27,500 bases of DNA from Prorocentrum cordatum (taxonomy: Eukaryota; Sar; Dinophyceae; Prorocentrales; Prorocentraceae). The translations under genes and the position numbers were made by a program. The notes under the pieces were generated by a model. It had not been told where the DNA came from. It did no database searches and saw only the letters and a program-made list of their open reading frames with translations. Positions 16,915 to 26,424 of the stretch are shown here, piece by piece; within the stretch, counting starts at the first letter, position 1; each line of letters begins with the position of its first letter. The DNA is taken from assembly GCA_963575745.1 (NCBI GenBank), contig CAUYUJ010001692.1, forward strand, positions 565,001-592,500, given 5' to 3'.

Positions 16915-17899
16915 CTACAACCCTGGCTTCCTCCGGCGCTCGAGGGTGACCGCCACGACCGCCGAGCGGTACCACGCCAGCCTGCACGAGTTCGCCGCGC
17001 AGATGGGCCTGGACCCGGCGCGCTGGACCGCCCGCGACCTCCCTGCCGTCGACGCCGCCCTCGACCGCTTCCTCGAGGAGCTCTTCGTGGCCGAGCGGTC
17101 GCGGGGCGATGCTCGGTATGTGCTGGCGGCTGTCGCCGACCATTTCAACGTCAGCCTCCGCCAGCCTGGGGTCCTCCCGCTCGCTCGCGCTGCCATGGCT
17201 GGCTGGGGCAAGCTGGAGCCTGACTCGACTTCGGATCCCCTCCCGTGGTCGGCCGCTGTGCTGATGGCGTACCACCTGTCGCGGACCGGCGTCGAGTCCG
17301 ACCTCGAGGCCGCCCGCGGCCTCGTTGTGCAGTTCGACACCTACCTGCGGCCCTCGGAGCTGGTGCTCATGCCTCTGGTCGCGTGCTTCACGCCGGGCAT
17401 GCACGCTGGGGTTCACTACAACAAGTACGGGATGGTTGTCGCGCCGTCCAGCCAGGTGGCCGGCCAGCTCATCGGCATCCGTACCAGCAAGACCGGCGTG
17501 CAGGATGACACCGTCCTCCTTGATGAGGCCAGTCGACCTGGCGTAGTCGGTGCCTTCGCTGCCCTCATCCGCCAAGCCCGCCGTGCCCGCTCGCAGACGC
17601 TGCTCCCTAGCCACACGTATGCCTCGTACAATAAAGTGCTGCAGCGGGCCGCCCGGGCCGTTGGCATCCCTTTCAAAGTCACGCCTCACCTCGCCAGGCA
17701 CGGGGGGCCCAGTGAGGACTTCCTCCGCCGTGCCAGGACGCTGCCCGAGATCCAGGCGCGCGGGCGCTGGGCCTCGTTTCGCAGCGTGCAGAGGTATGAG
17801 AAGGCTGGCCGCCTCCTCGCGGCCATCCGCAAGCTTCCGCCTGCTGTCCGATCCGCTGCCTGCCAGGCCGAGGCTCGCGGTCTCTCTTTTCTAGCGTGA
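16646..17899 (+). CDS. ORF4: tyrosine recombinase (integrase) of the retrotransposon
   Basis: 417 residues if begun at ATG 16646. The phase is open far upstream, so the start is uncertain and a frameshift from ORF3 is equally possible. Residues 1-90 are Arg/Pro/Gly-rich and share DNA with the end of ORF3. Residues ~100-190 look like the SAM-like DNA-binding domain (TTAERYHASLHEF). The catalytic domain has Arg235 (TYLRPSEL), Lys282 (RTSKTG), His348 and Arg351 in HLARHGG, Trp375 in GRWAS and the nucleophile Tyr384 in QRYEK. HxxRHGG is typical of DIRS-order recombinases. All key residues are present and no stop interrupts the domain, so it should be functional. It would insert circular element DNA by strand exchange, which agrees with the missing target duplication. 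Confidence 0.93.
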   Translation: MVLHYSRNDGRLVSAGRRAATSVLGRSRARPVPRAGPRSGGRTPSSGAASGGPRGPPLEEAPSEGRGPVRRRPAAAVAARRPRVRREPADYNPGFLRRSRVTATTAERYHASLHEFAAQMGLDPARWTARDLPAVDAALDRFLEELFVAERSRGDARYVLAAVADHFNVSLRQPGVLPLARAAMAGWGKLEPDSTSDPLPWSAAVLMAYHLSRTGVESDLEAARGLVVQFDTYLRPSELVLMPLVACFTPGMHAGVHYNKYGMVVAPSSQVAGQLIGIRTSKTGVQDDTVLLDEASRPGVVGAFAALIRQARRARSQTLLPSHTYASYNKVLQRAARAVGIPFKVTPHLARHGGPSEDFLRRARTLPEIQARGRWASFRSVQRYEKAGRLLAAIRKLPPAVRSAACQAEARGLSFLA

Positions 17900-18158
17900 G
17901 TAGTTTCTTTGCGGCCGTGGGCCAGTGGAGTGTTATGGGAATTTCTCCCCAGCTGCTCTCCAGTCTGTGATATGGGACTTGGTTGGCCGACGCCTTTTCG
18001 GCCCCGGCGTTCCTGGACCTCAGACGCCGGCGGCCCCTCGGAGTGGCTAGCCTCTCTCTCACACAAGTCGCCAGCGACGTGGTCGCCTGGAGAGTGGAAA
18101 ATACATCGTCCAGGTGCGACGGGCCGTGGCCCGACCGTTCCCCTCTCGCCCTGTCGAT

Positions 18159-18204
18159 CTCTCCGTGGCGGCCTCCCTGGTGGGGGCATTATACTAGTCA
18201 ACAT
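18159..18204 (+). repeat. Split direct repeat B1
   Basis: 46 bp identical to B2 (18376-18421), ending ACTAGTCAACAT and abutting A2. Further upstream, 17975-17987 (GGACTTGGTTGGC) also matches the bases directly before the B2 core, so B1 may be a longer repeat with 172 bp that are absent from B2. Confidence 0.95.
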
Positions 18205-18205
18205 T

Positions 18206-18304
18206 GTACGTGCTCGCGCGCTATGTGTTGTCCAGCGGGCCTTCCCCACCGTGTGCCGTACCAGGGTACGGCTGAACAGAACTCTCTACAGCCCCTCTTT
18301 GCTC
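18206..18304 (+). repeat. Split direct repeat A2
   Basis: Identical over 99 bp to A1. It includes a second copy of the ORF1 start, which here runs only ~40 codons. Placed between B1 and B2 as in PAT/Ngaro elements; the B1-A2 junction is the expected copy of the circle junction. Confidence 0.97.
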
Positions 18305-18363
18305 CCCGCCCGCGTGCCACCCTTTGCATATAGGTACTGTTAATGTTCTGTTAATGAGCTGCT

Positions 18364-18421
18364 GGACTTGGTTGGCTCTCCGTGGCGGCCTCCCTGGTGG
18401 GGGCATTATACTAGTCAACAT
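18364..18421 (+). repeat. Split direct repeat B2, 3' end of the retrotransposon
   Basis: The 46-bp core 18376-18421 is identical to B1. The 13 bases before it (18364-18376) match 17975-17987, showing a 172-bp shortening relative to the B1 side. TA microsatellite starts immediately after the AACAT end. About 59 bp of unique DNA separate it from A2. Confidence 0.93.
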
Positions 18422-18441
18422 ATATATATATATATATATAT
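18421..18441. repeat. TA microsatellite at the 3' insertion site
   Basis: About ten TA units directly after B2, continuing the TA run that ends at 11299 before A1. Confidence 0.95.
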
Positions 18442-19015
18442 CCCATCTATATTTCCCCTCCCCCCTCTTCCTTTCCATTCGCCTCTCCTTCGTTTCTTTG
18501 GTTTCTTGTCGTGGTGTTCCACGTTTGTTCAGGCTTGGTTATTCTTCGTGCGTTTCGTAGCAAATGAAATACATTCGTATGAATGGATCGATATTTTTTA
18601 TTTGTCCTACACCGCAGCAGCCTACGAGGGCGCGGCTCACACGTGCGCGGCATCAATCGAGTTGTATTTCAGTCTGGTTTCTGTGATAAAATGTGGTTTT
18701 GCGTTGCCAATAGATTTTGCATATTTCTGTCCGAGGGAAACCGTAGGTCTTTGCGTCGCAATCACACGATCACTCAAGTATTGGCGAACGCCAAGTTAGT
18801 TCACAGGAACTTGATTGATTATTGAATAGTGTATTATCCAGAACATTTTCTTAGAAATCATTGCGTGGAATTTCCCGTTCCATTCGTATAGACATGTCCG
18901 CCAATGCGCCGGCGCAAAAGGACACGAATCTGTTTGGGTGAACTGGAGTGCGCATAGGCGTCAATGATGCGAGCGCGTCTCTGCGCATGAGCCTGGGGCA
19001 TCCAGAGACCCTAAA
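18442..19015. other. AT-rich spacer, nothing recognised
   Basis: Short frames only, with no protein motif. A pyrimidine-rich patch follows the TA run at 18442-18510. Confidence 0.5.
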
Positions 19016-19059
19016 ACCTACTGGTGTTCCAGGGGCCTCTCAGGGCTTCTGAGGGAGGT

Positions 19060-19177
19060 TTCGTGCCCCAGGAGAGGCCCAATCTATAGCAGCAGACGTG
19101 CATAGAACATTGCGGATTAGAGCCAGCGGAGAAGGGCAATGTATACGAACGCACGTAAAACACCAAGAATTCCCCCA

Positions 19178-19227
<50 letters not shown>

Positions 19228-19345
19228 GTAAAACATGTAGGATTGTGTACACAGGAGGACAATCTATGTAAGCATACGTATCACATCAAGGAGTCGTGCT
19301 CCAGGAGAGGCTCAATCGATAGGAGCATACGTAAAACGCATGGGA
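19060..19345. repeat. Degenerate repeat units with an embedded TA microsatellite
   Basis: CCAGGAGAGGC(C/T)CAATC recurs at ~19068 and ~19301. Related pieces beginning CAAT(C/G)TAT and containing ACGTA lie near 19138 and 19260. A TA run (~19180-19218) splits the middle of the array. Confidence 0.65.
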
Positions 19346-19615
19346 TTGGATCCACTCCTGTTGCATTATGAGGTCTCCTAGGATCTCTCCGGGCCTCCTG
19401 TTGCCTTTCGAGGCCTCCTGGCGCTTCTTGTTGCCTCCTGTGCCATCCGGTGGCTTCGCGAGGCCTTCTGCAGCTTCCTGGGGCTCCTGGAGCTCCTGGA
19501 GCCCCTTGGGAATCCTGTGACCTCTTGTGTCTTTTTCTGATGTTTCCTGGGACCTCATGTGGTCTCCTGGGGCCTCCTGGAGCCTGTTGGAGCTTCGCGT
19601 GGCCTCCCGAGAAGA
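19345..19615. repeat. Short-period GGCCTCCTG repeat
   Basis: The motif CCTCCTGG with small variations recurs many times at irregular 9-15 bp steps. Open frames through it on the minus strand read as Gly/Pro/Gln-rich collagen-like sequence, which I take as an artefact. Confidence 0.7.
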
Positions 19616-19644
19616 ATCTGCGCCACGAGCCTGGCCACCGACAC

Positions 19645-20383
19645 AGGCAAACCGATCGAGACATCATCAACATTTGGCCCACCAGGGGGGTGAAAATCAG
19701 CGCCTCTCTCGAGACATCCTCCAAATCTGCTCGACAGCAAAGGATGTTGGGACAGAAAACAGGCAAACCGTTTGATGCATCCCCGCAACACGGGCGCGAG
19801 CGGGACCGTGCAAAACCCATCGGCGGCATGAACGCCTCGCTCGAGACATCCGGCAAATCTGATCCGAAAGCGGAGGATGTTGGGACATGATACTGGCAAA
19901 CCGCTCGAGACATCCCCGCAAAACGGCCGCGAACGGGGCCGTGTGATACCCCTTGACGGCTCTCCTTAGGGACCTGAAAATGAGCGGCTCGCTGGAGACA
20001 TCCTCCAAATGTGCTCCTAACGCGAATGATGTTGGGACAGATAACAGGCAAACCGCTCGAGACATCCCCGCAAACCGGCCGCCCCTTGGCGGTTCTCCTT
20101 AGGAACGGGAAAATGAGCGCTTTGCTGGAGACATCCGCCAAATATGCTCGAAAGCGAAGGATGTTGGGACAGAGCACAGGCAAACCGCTCGAGACATCCC
20201 CACAACACGGCCGCGAACGGGACCGCGTCATACCCTCGGCGGCCCCCCTTTACGGACGTGAACATGAGCGCCTCGCTCGGGGCATCCTCCACATCTGCTC
20301 CGAAGGCGAAGGATGTTGGGACAGAAAACAGGCAAACCGCCTGAGGCATCCCCACAAAACGGCCGCGAATGGGGCGTGCGTGG
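19645..20383. repeat. Minisatellite with alternating 133- and 152-bp units (dimer ~285 bp)
   Basis: The anchor GATGTTGGGAC occurs at 19743, 19876, 20028, 20160 and 20312, with steps of 133, 152, 132 and 152. Each unit carries AGGCAAACCG, GAGACATC and a CGCGA-rich segment. The alternation shows a two-unit higher-order repeat. Only the dimer length is divisible by three, which explains the long minus-strand frame (19281-20231) that crosses the array. Confidence 0.9.
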
Positions 20384-20522
20384 GTCTCAGCATGAGTAAG
20401 TCTGAGTAGGAGTAGGTCTGAGTATGAGTAGGTCTGAGTATGAGTAATTGTGTGTTTGAGTAAGTCTGGGTATGAGTAAGTCTCAGTGTGAGTCGGTCTG
20501 TGTATGAGTAAGTTTGGGTATG
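20384..20522. repeat. 16-bp tandem repeat, about 8.7 units
   Basis: Consensus GTCTGAGTATGAGTAA, with units starting at 20384, 20400, 20416, 20432, 20448, 20464, 20480, 20496 and a partial at 20512. It directly abuts the larger minisatellite. Confidence 0.95.
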
Positions 20523-21968
20523 CGGAGGAGAGGGGAGGAGAAGGAGAAGGAGCAAACACCGGCGGCGTCCAAGAAATAACAAGCACCCCACCTTGGGATA
20601 TGGGGAATAAAACATGGATGTACACATCACCACATACGTATTTCAGATGTTTGTTGTTTGTTTTTTTTGTTACAGTTTGTGTCTGGAATAAGTTTTCACA
20701 TCTTAATGTATTACATGCGTATATCTTCAATATGTAACATTTATCATTTATTGACACATTCAACCAGTGTTTTTATATTGATGAAAGTTCGTTTGTGTTG
20801 GTTTTCATTTGTTATGCGAAGTTCATCGGTAGTGATATATATATATATACGTATTTGTGTATGTAGGTTTTGGTTTTGCGATTGATGTGTGGAGCTCGTT
20901 CTACGCGATAGTTCGACATTTTTTGGGTATCTCTCCTTTTGTCGGGGCAGCTAACGAACCTCATACATGAGAGTGAACCAACGCAATGCGTATTTTGATG
21001 TATAGAAATTGGAGTTCAAGGTGTGAATTCGAGAGTCGGTGTTTTGGTATTGATTCGCATTGTGCATTAAACATGTGCAGTTTTGAATTAATTTATTTGT
21101 TTGGGAGGTTCGAATCATTTGTTCATTTGTAAACGAAAGTGTATATCTAAGTTAACGCGCCAGATGTGACGTTTGAATTTGCTACGGGGGAGCACCACTT
21201 TATTAGATGGTGCGATTTATTTCCATTCCAACTCGCCAGTTTGATTTTCATAGTTTGGAAATTTGAGTTGAGTAACGTTTGATTTGTAGCAGATTCCATA
21301 ATTCATGTGCTTGTCCTGGTTCTGCATGCAGGTGTTGTTGAGTCGAATTCATGGGTTTACGCAATTTGTATTCAACAGCTTTGTATGTTGATTCGGAATA
21401 TTGCTAAACAAGAGCCGTTTTTCATTGAGGTATATTGGCTGTTCGTCTACATTCGAGATTCTAAATCTTCGAGCGCTGGAATTGTGATTTTCTTCGGATA
21501 TTAATATTCGTTCAGTGTTTGTTTTTCCAATTGGAGCACGCGCAGGCGAACATTTTTGTGTGTACGTGTGTGTATATATACATATATAATTTACCAGCCT
21601 CTTCAGCACGATTAGTCTCACCACAGGGGAGCAAAAACCATACAGGCCTGCACGGAGCGGCGCAAACGGCCACAAGCACAGTCCAGACAGAACGAGCACG
21701 ACTCGAGAGGGGGAGCGGGAAGAAGGAGAGGAGAAAATCCGGACAGATTTTCGACATGTCAATTTCCTGAAAAAGATCCGGACGAAATTCAATGGGAAAA
21801 TTTGCCTGGATGTCCGGCGCAGCATGGCCATGTAGACGCCGCCGGAGGACCCGTTAAAGTGTGGGAAACCACGTAGCGAAAGCTAGAGTAGGCGCGAATA
21901 GGGGAGGGGAGAATGCGGAGGACGGAACGAAAAGACAGACGAAAACACCGTTAAACGAACACAGTCGA
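20523..21968. other. AT-rich spacer, no supportable gene
   Basis: Short TA runs occur at ~20838-20851 and ~21573-21590. The right part (about 21590-21968) lies downstream of the minus-strand LINE stop and could be its 3' untranslated region, ending at the TA/CA-rich patch. No protein-coding frame is recognisable. Confidence 0.5.
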
Positions 21969-22481
21969 TTAGCCGTGCCAGCCACGCATATTGCGGAGAC
22001 AATGGTTGTGAAGTGCATTGCGCCACGAAAGCGTGGAAGAGCACGCATCGTGGCCAGAAGCAGCAGGAAACCGCAGGAGAGCTGCTAAGCTACTTTGAAA
22101 TTCTTTCGTGCTCTTAGCGGCCAGAACAAAATCCGGCAGTATGTTATAATGGCGAACGGCGCCAAGAGCGGATTGCGTGACGAATTGCTGGGCACGCAAC
22201 GCACAGGGATCAACGAGGTGGCGGCGATGACGGCGAGAAGGCCGAGGAGGAGGAAGGGAAGAGTCGAGACGGAATATGGAACGGAACATTTCAGGACCAC
22301 CCTGAATTGCAGACCTGTGAAACACGCCAAAGATAGCAATGTCTCGACGAATGCCCAAAGGGGTTGTACAAAAACGCTCACAGGCGTCCTCGGCCGAAAA
22401 GCCAACAGCGCGCAGAAGCCTATCTTGAACTGCATCGAGCACCTGAGTATGGAAACCTATCTTGATCGGCATTAATTCCAT
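21969..22481 (-). pseudogene. 5'-truncated LINE ORF2, C-terminal domain only
   Basis: A 170-residue minus-strand frame homologous to the end of the LINE at 8713-10548. Shared landmarks are LGIRRDIAIFGVFHRSA against LDTRRDISILGVIHRTV, FRSIFRL against FSRFFRL, SALGAVRHYNILPDFV against SAFGATRIYNLLPDYV, and a final MRGWHG against CRDWRG. It lacks the whole catalytic RT core. Sequence upstream of 22481 on the minus strand is AT-rich and unrelated, so the copy is truncated at its 5' end, the usual outcome of incomplete target-primed reverse transcription. The retained part is unbroken, unlike the first copy. Confidence 0.85.
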
Positions 22482-22779
22482 TTGATGTAGTAGATTTCCA
22501 GATTATACACATTATTTTGAAATTTCAATGAGTCTAGGTTTGATTAGTATCTATTATTCGGTATCCAATTAAGTAAGCCTATATTCAAATAGTGTGTAGT
22601 CGATTCTTAACAGACATTCGGTCAAGTTTCAAGTGATTCGACAGTTTAAGTACTGAGACATAATTAAGATATTCATTACTTTTAGATTTAATGGTATTCC
22701 ACATCTGGAACCGATAATTTGGTTTTGAAGGAAGGAATTTGGAAGATCTGGGTTCCCGCTCCAGATTTATATCCCACCC
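22482..22779. other. AT-rich spacer
   Basis: No gene, repeat or motif recognised between the LINE truncation point and the next minisatellite. Confidence 0.5.
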
Positions 22780-24130
22780 CGAACTTAGCTTCCCAGGTGT
22801 CCGTCGCCCTGGTACTCGCTTTCCGCTGCCGTCGCCTTTTTTCGTTCCCCTCTGCCCTGGCGTCCCTGGGGCTCCTTGCCATTGTCCTTGTTTCGGCCCT
22901 GTGCCGGATTTTTTGCGGCTTCGGCGCTTGATTTGGATTTGGCGCTTGGCATTTGTTTCGGGATTGTTTTTGATTGTTCCCGTTCCGAAAGTTTGGCCTC
23001 CTGCGTTGCCGTGAGTTTCTTTGCGTTCGTCAGCTGTGTCCAGCTTGGTTTTGTTACTGCCGAGTTTTTCGTTCCAGCCCTGTCACTAGTTGTCCCCGGC
23101 ATTGTGCCTGCGTTGGTGCCGATTCCCTGGCGTTCGTCCAGTGCTGGGCTTGCCCTCCGCTGCCGCGAAGTTTCTCGTTTCAGCCATGCCTCCAGCTGGT
23201 ATTTGCCTTGCGTTGCCGCCAATTTTCTCGCGTTCGGCCCCGTGCCCGGCTTATCCTCCGCTGCCACCAATTTTCGTGGTTCGTTCTTGTTTCCGTCTGT
23301 CTCTGACCTTGGTGCTAGCCCTGCGTTGCCCCCAATTTCTGTGCGTTCGGCGTTGTTCACCAGCTTTTCGTGTCATCTTGTCCCTGGTTCTGGTGCTTGC
23401 CTTGCGTTGCCACCGATTTCTTTGCGTTCGGCTTTGTGCCAAGCTTGCCCTCCGCTGCCGCTTATTTTTTCTTCCTGGCCCTGTCCCCAGCTGTCACTGG
23501 TTCCCGCTAATTTCTGTGCGTTCGGCCTTCCGCTGCCGCCAATTTCCTCGTTGTGGCCTTGTATCCAGCTGTCCTTGGCCTTGGTGGTTGCCTTGCGTTG
23601 CCATCAAATTCCTGGGTCCTTGTGCTCCACCCGCTGACGCCTATTTTCTGCTTTTCCCCTTCCCCCAGCTGTTCTTGGTTCCCGCCAATTTTCGCACGTT
23701 CGACCTTGTGCTCGTCTTTTGCCGCCAGTTTCCTCGTGTCTGCCCTTCCCAAGCTGTCCCTGGCCTCGGTGGTTGCCTTGCGTTGCCGCCAAGTTCTTTG
23801 CGTTCGGCCCTGTGCAGTTTGCCCTCCGCTGCCGCCAGATTTTTCGTTTCGGCCCTCGTCCCAGCCGTCCTTGCTCCCTACCAGTTTCTGTGCGTTCGGC
23901 CTTGTGCCCGGCTAGCCCTCCGCTGCCGCCACTTTCCTCGCTTTGGCCCTGTATCCAGCTGTCCGTGGCCTCGGTGCTTGCCCTGATCTCCTCGCGTTCG
24001 GCCCTGTGCCGGGCCTGCCCTCCTCTTGTTTGGTCTCGGCCGTCCCCAGCCTTCCGTGGTGTCGGTGTTTGCCTTGCGTTGCGGCCAATTTCCTTGCGTT
24101 CGGCCCTGTGCCAGCTGCCCGTTCTGTCCG
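22780..24130. repeat. Degenerate composite minisatellite, ~45-60 bp units
   Basis: Variants of GCTGCCGCCAATTTC and GCGTTGCCGCCAATTTC alternate, followed by TGCGTTCGGCCCTGTGCC or TCGTTTCGGCCCTGT and then CAGCTGTCC or CTTGCCCTCC. CGTTGCC anchors occur at e.g. 23211, 23324 and 23405, so spacing is irregular. Frames on both strands that traverse it (for example 23090-23986) are repeat products, not genes. Confidence 0.8.
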
Positions 24131-25019
24131 GTTGCCTCCCGTCTGTCTATTTGGTCCTCCGCCCGTGGATCTGTTTCTGCCAGTTACACCTGTGCGCAGA
24201 GTGTTCGATGACGGCATGTGGCGCTTTCCAAATTTGTCGCTTGGTTTGCATGTTCGTACGCTCGCTTATGAGTGCTCGCGTGGTGGCCTGCTCTTGCGCT
24301 TGCGCGGACAGAGCTCGCAGTTTTTTGTCTTGCGCGTTTGCTTGCGGCTACCTGCACTTTTGGTATCAGTTTGTGCCAGTGTGTGTCTGGCTGCGTCCAC
24401 CCGTCCGTCCGGCAGTCGGTTCCCCTGACTCTTCGCCAGGTTATGTTCTGCTTTCGCGTTGTTTCACGCCGTTCGCCGCCTCATATGTGTTTTTTGTTTC
24501 CAGTCCTCTTGCCTTTGCCTTTCGTGTTAACTTTCCCATTTTTCGATTTCCTTCAGGCTCTCGGTCGACGCCGATATCCAAGCCACGGGCGAGTGTTTAC
24601 TTTGCACTCCTGACTGACCAGTTGTTTTCAGTGCTGGCCCAAATTTGGCGAACTGGGTTTATGTGTGTTGAGGTTGGTACAGATGTGCTTCAATTGATCG
24701 CCATCTTTTGCTGTGTGCATATACTTCGGGGGCGATCATTGGTCCGTCTCTCCTGCCACATCCTTGTCTCACATGTTCAGTTGTTATTGTTTTGTACGTG
24801 TCCGGTTGTGTGCTGCCGTGCAGCACATTGTCATTGTATACATTTATGTTGTTCAAAAGGCTGTTCGTCGCTGCCCCAAGCTACGAATGCTCGAGGAAGG
24901 TTCGTTTGCTTCCAGCAGGTGTCACTCATTCCCCATAACCTGAGTGGGGTCTTTTTCTCCCAGCACGCCCTCTCCTCCTCCCACCTCCGCCTTCCGCTTC
25001 CACTACCATACCCACGATT
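24131..25019. other. Spacer without a recognised gene
   Basis: Frames are open in places because the region shares the CT/GT-rich composition of the preceding minisatellite. No motif was recognised. It ends in CCACCTCC-type sequence that leads into the trinucleotide field. Confidence 0.45.
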
Positions 25020-25098
25020 GCCACTACCATTACCACCATCACCACCACTACTACTTTTATTCTTATCACCACTGTCACTCCTAGTACCACCACTATCG

Positions 25099-25144
<46 letters not shown>

Positions 25145-25225
25145 TACTACTACTACTACTACTCCTACTACTACTACTACTACTACGACTATTATTTTTA
25201 CTACTACTGTTATTATTATTACTTC
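25020..25225. repeat. ACT/ACC trinucleotide repeat, first block
   Basis: Triplet repeats, nearly pure ACT between ~25088 and 25185, with ACC, ATT and TCT variants at the edges. Confidence 0.95.
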
Positions 25226-25330
25226 TACACCCACGGCGCAGAATAAGAAAGTTGATTTTTCAGTTTAGACCCTGCCAATTTCTTATGCCGCGGCCATGTT
25301 CAGCGCGCCAGGGGCTGCCACTTTCTTACA

Positions 25331-25397
25331 GGCCAACTTTCTTAAATCGTAGGCGGCGGCGCCTGGCGCCGCCGCCTACGATTTAAGCAAGATGGCC
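25331..25397. repeat. 67-bp near-perfect palindrome (hairpin/cruciform)
   Basis: The inner 47 bp (25341-25387) is a perfect inverted repeat with 23-bp arms around one T at 25364. Outer bases extend the arms to 33 bp each with two mismatches. The arms are AT-rich at the ends and GC-rich (GGCGGCGGCGCC) at the centre. The motif GCCA(A)CTTTCTTA or its variant occurs three times just upstream (25277-25345). Confidence 0.95.
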
Positions 25398-25446
25398 AAG
25401 CTGCGGCGGCGACCTCTGTCTTCAGTCGTGTGTTTTGCTTTTTTGC

Positions 25447-26330
<884 letters not shown>

Positions 26331-26424
26331 ACTAGTAGTACTCGTATGACTATTATTGCTACCTCTTTTTCCACCAGAGTTGTTTCAGTATTACATTTTC
26401 TTCTTCTTCTTCTACTACTTACAC

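Larger units (their letters stand above)
11301..18421 (+). mobile_element. DIRS-order tyrosine-recombinase retrotransposon with split direct repeats and a C5-MTase-like domain
   Basis: Structure seen directly: A1 (11301-11399), four ORFs, then B1 (18159-18204), A2 (18206-18304) and B2 (18376-18421). A1 and A2 are identical, as are B1 and B2. This A1-ORFs-B1-A2-B2 order is the split direct repeat plan known from PAT and Ngaro elements of the DIRS order, which replicate through a circle and integrate with a tyrosine recombinase instead of a DDE integrase. ORF3 has RT, RNase H and methyltransferase motifs; ORF4 has the R, K, HxxRH, GRW and Y residues of tyrosine recombinases. No LTR, protease or DDE integrase was found. 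TA microsatellite abuts both ends and no target duplication is visible. Intact ORFs and identical repeats suggest a recent, possibly active copy. Confidence 0.93.

Noticed and set aside
19281-20231. 316-codon minus-strand frame
   Set aside because: It runs through the dimeric minisatellite, whose 285-bp period is divisible by three. There are no protein features beyond the repeat.
22785-23986. Long frames on both strands in the 22.8-24.1 kb region
   Set aside because: They follow the degenerate minisatellite and show only its translated units.
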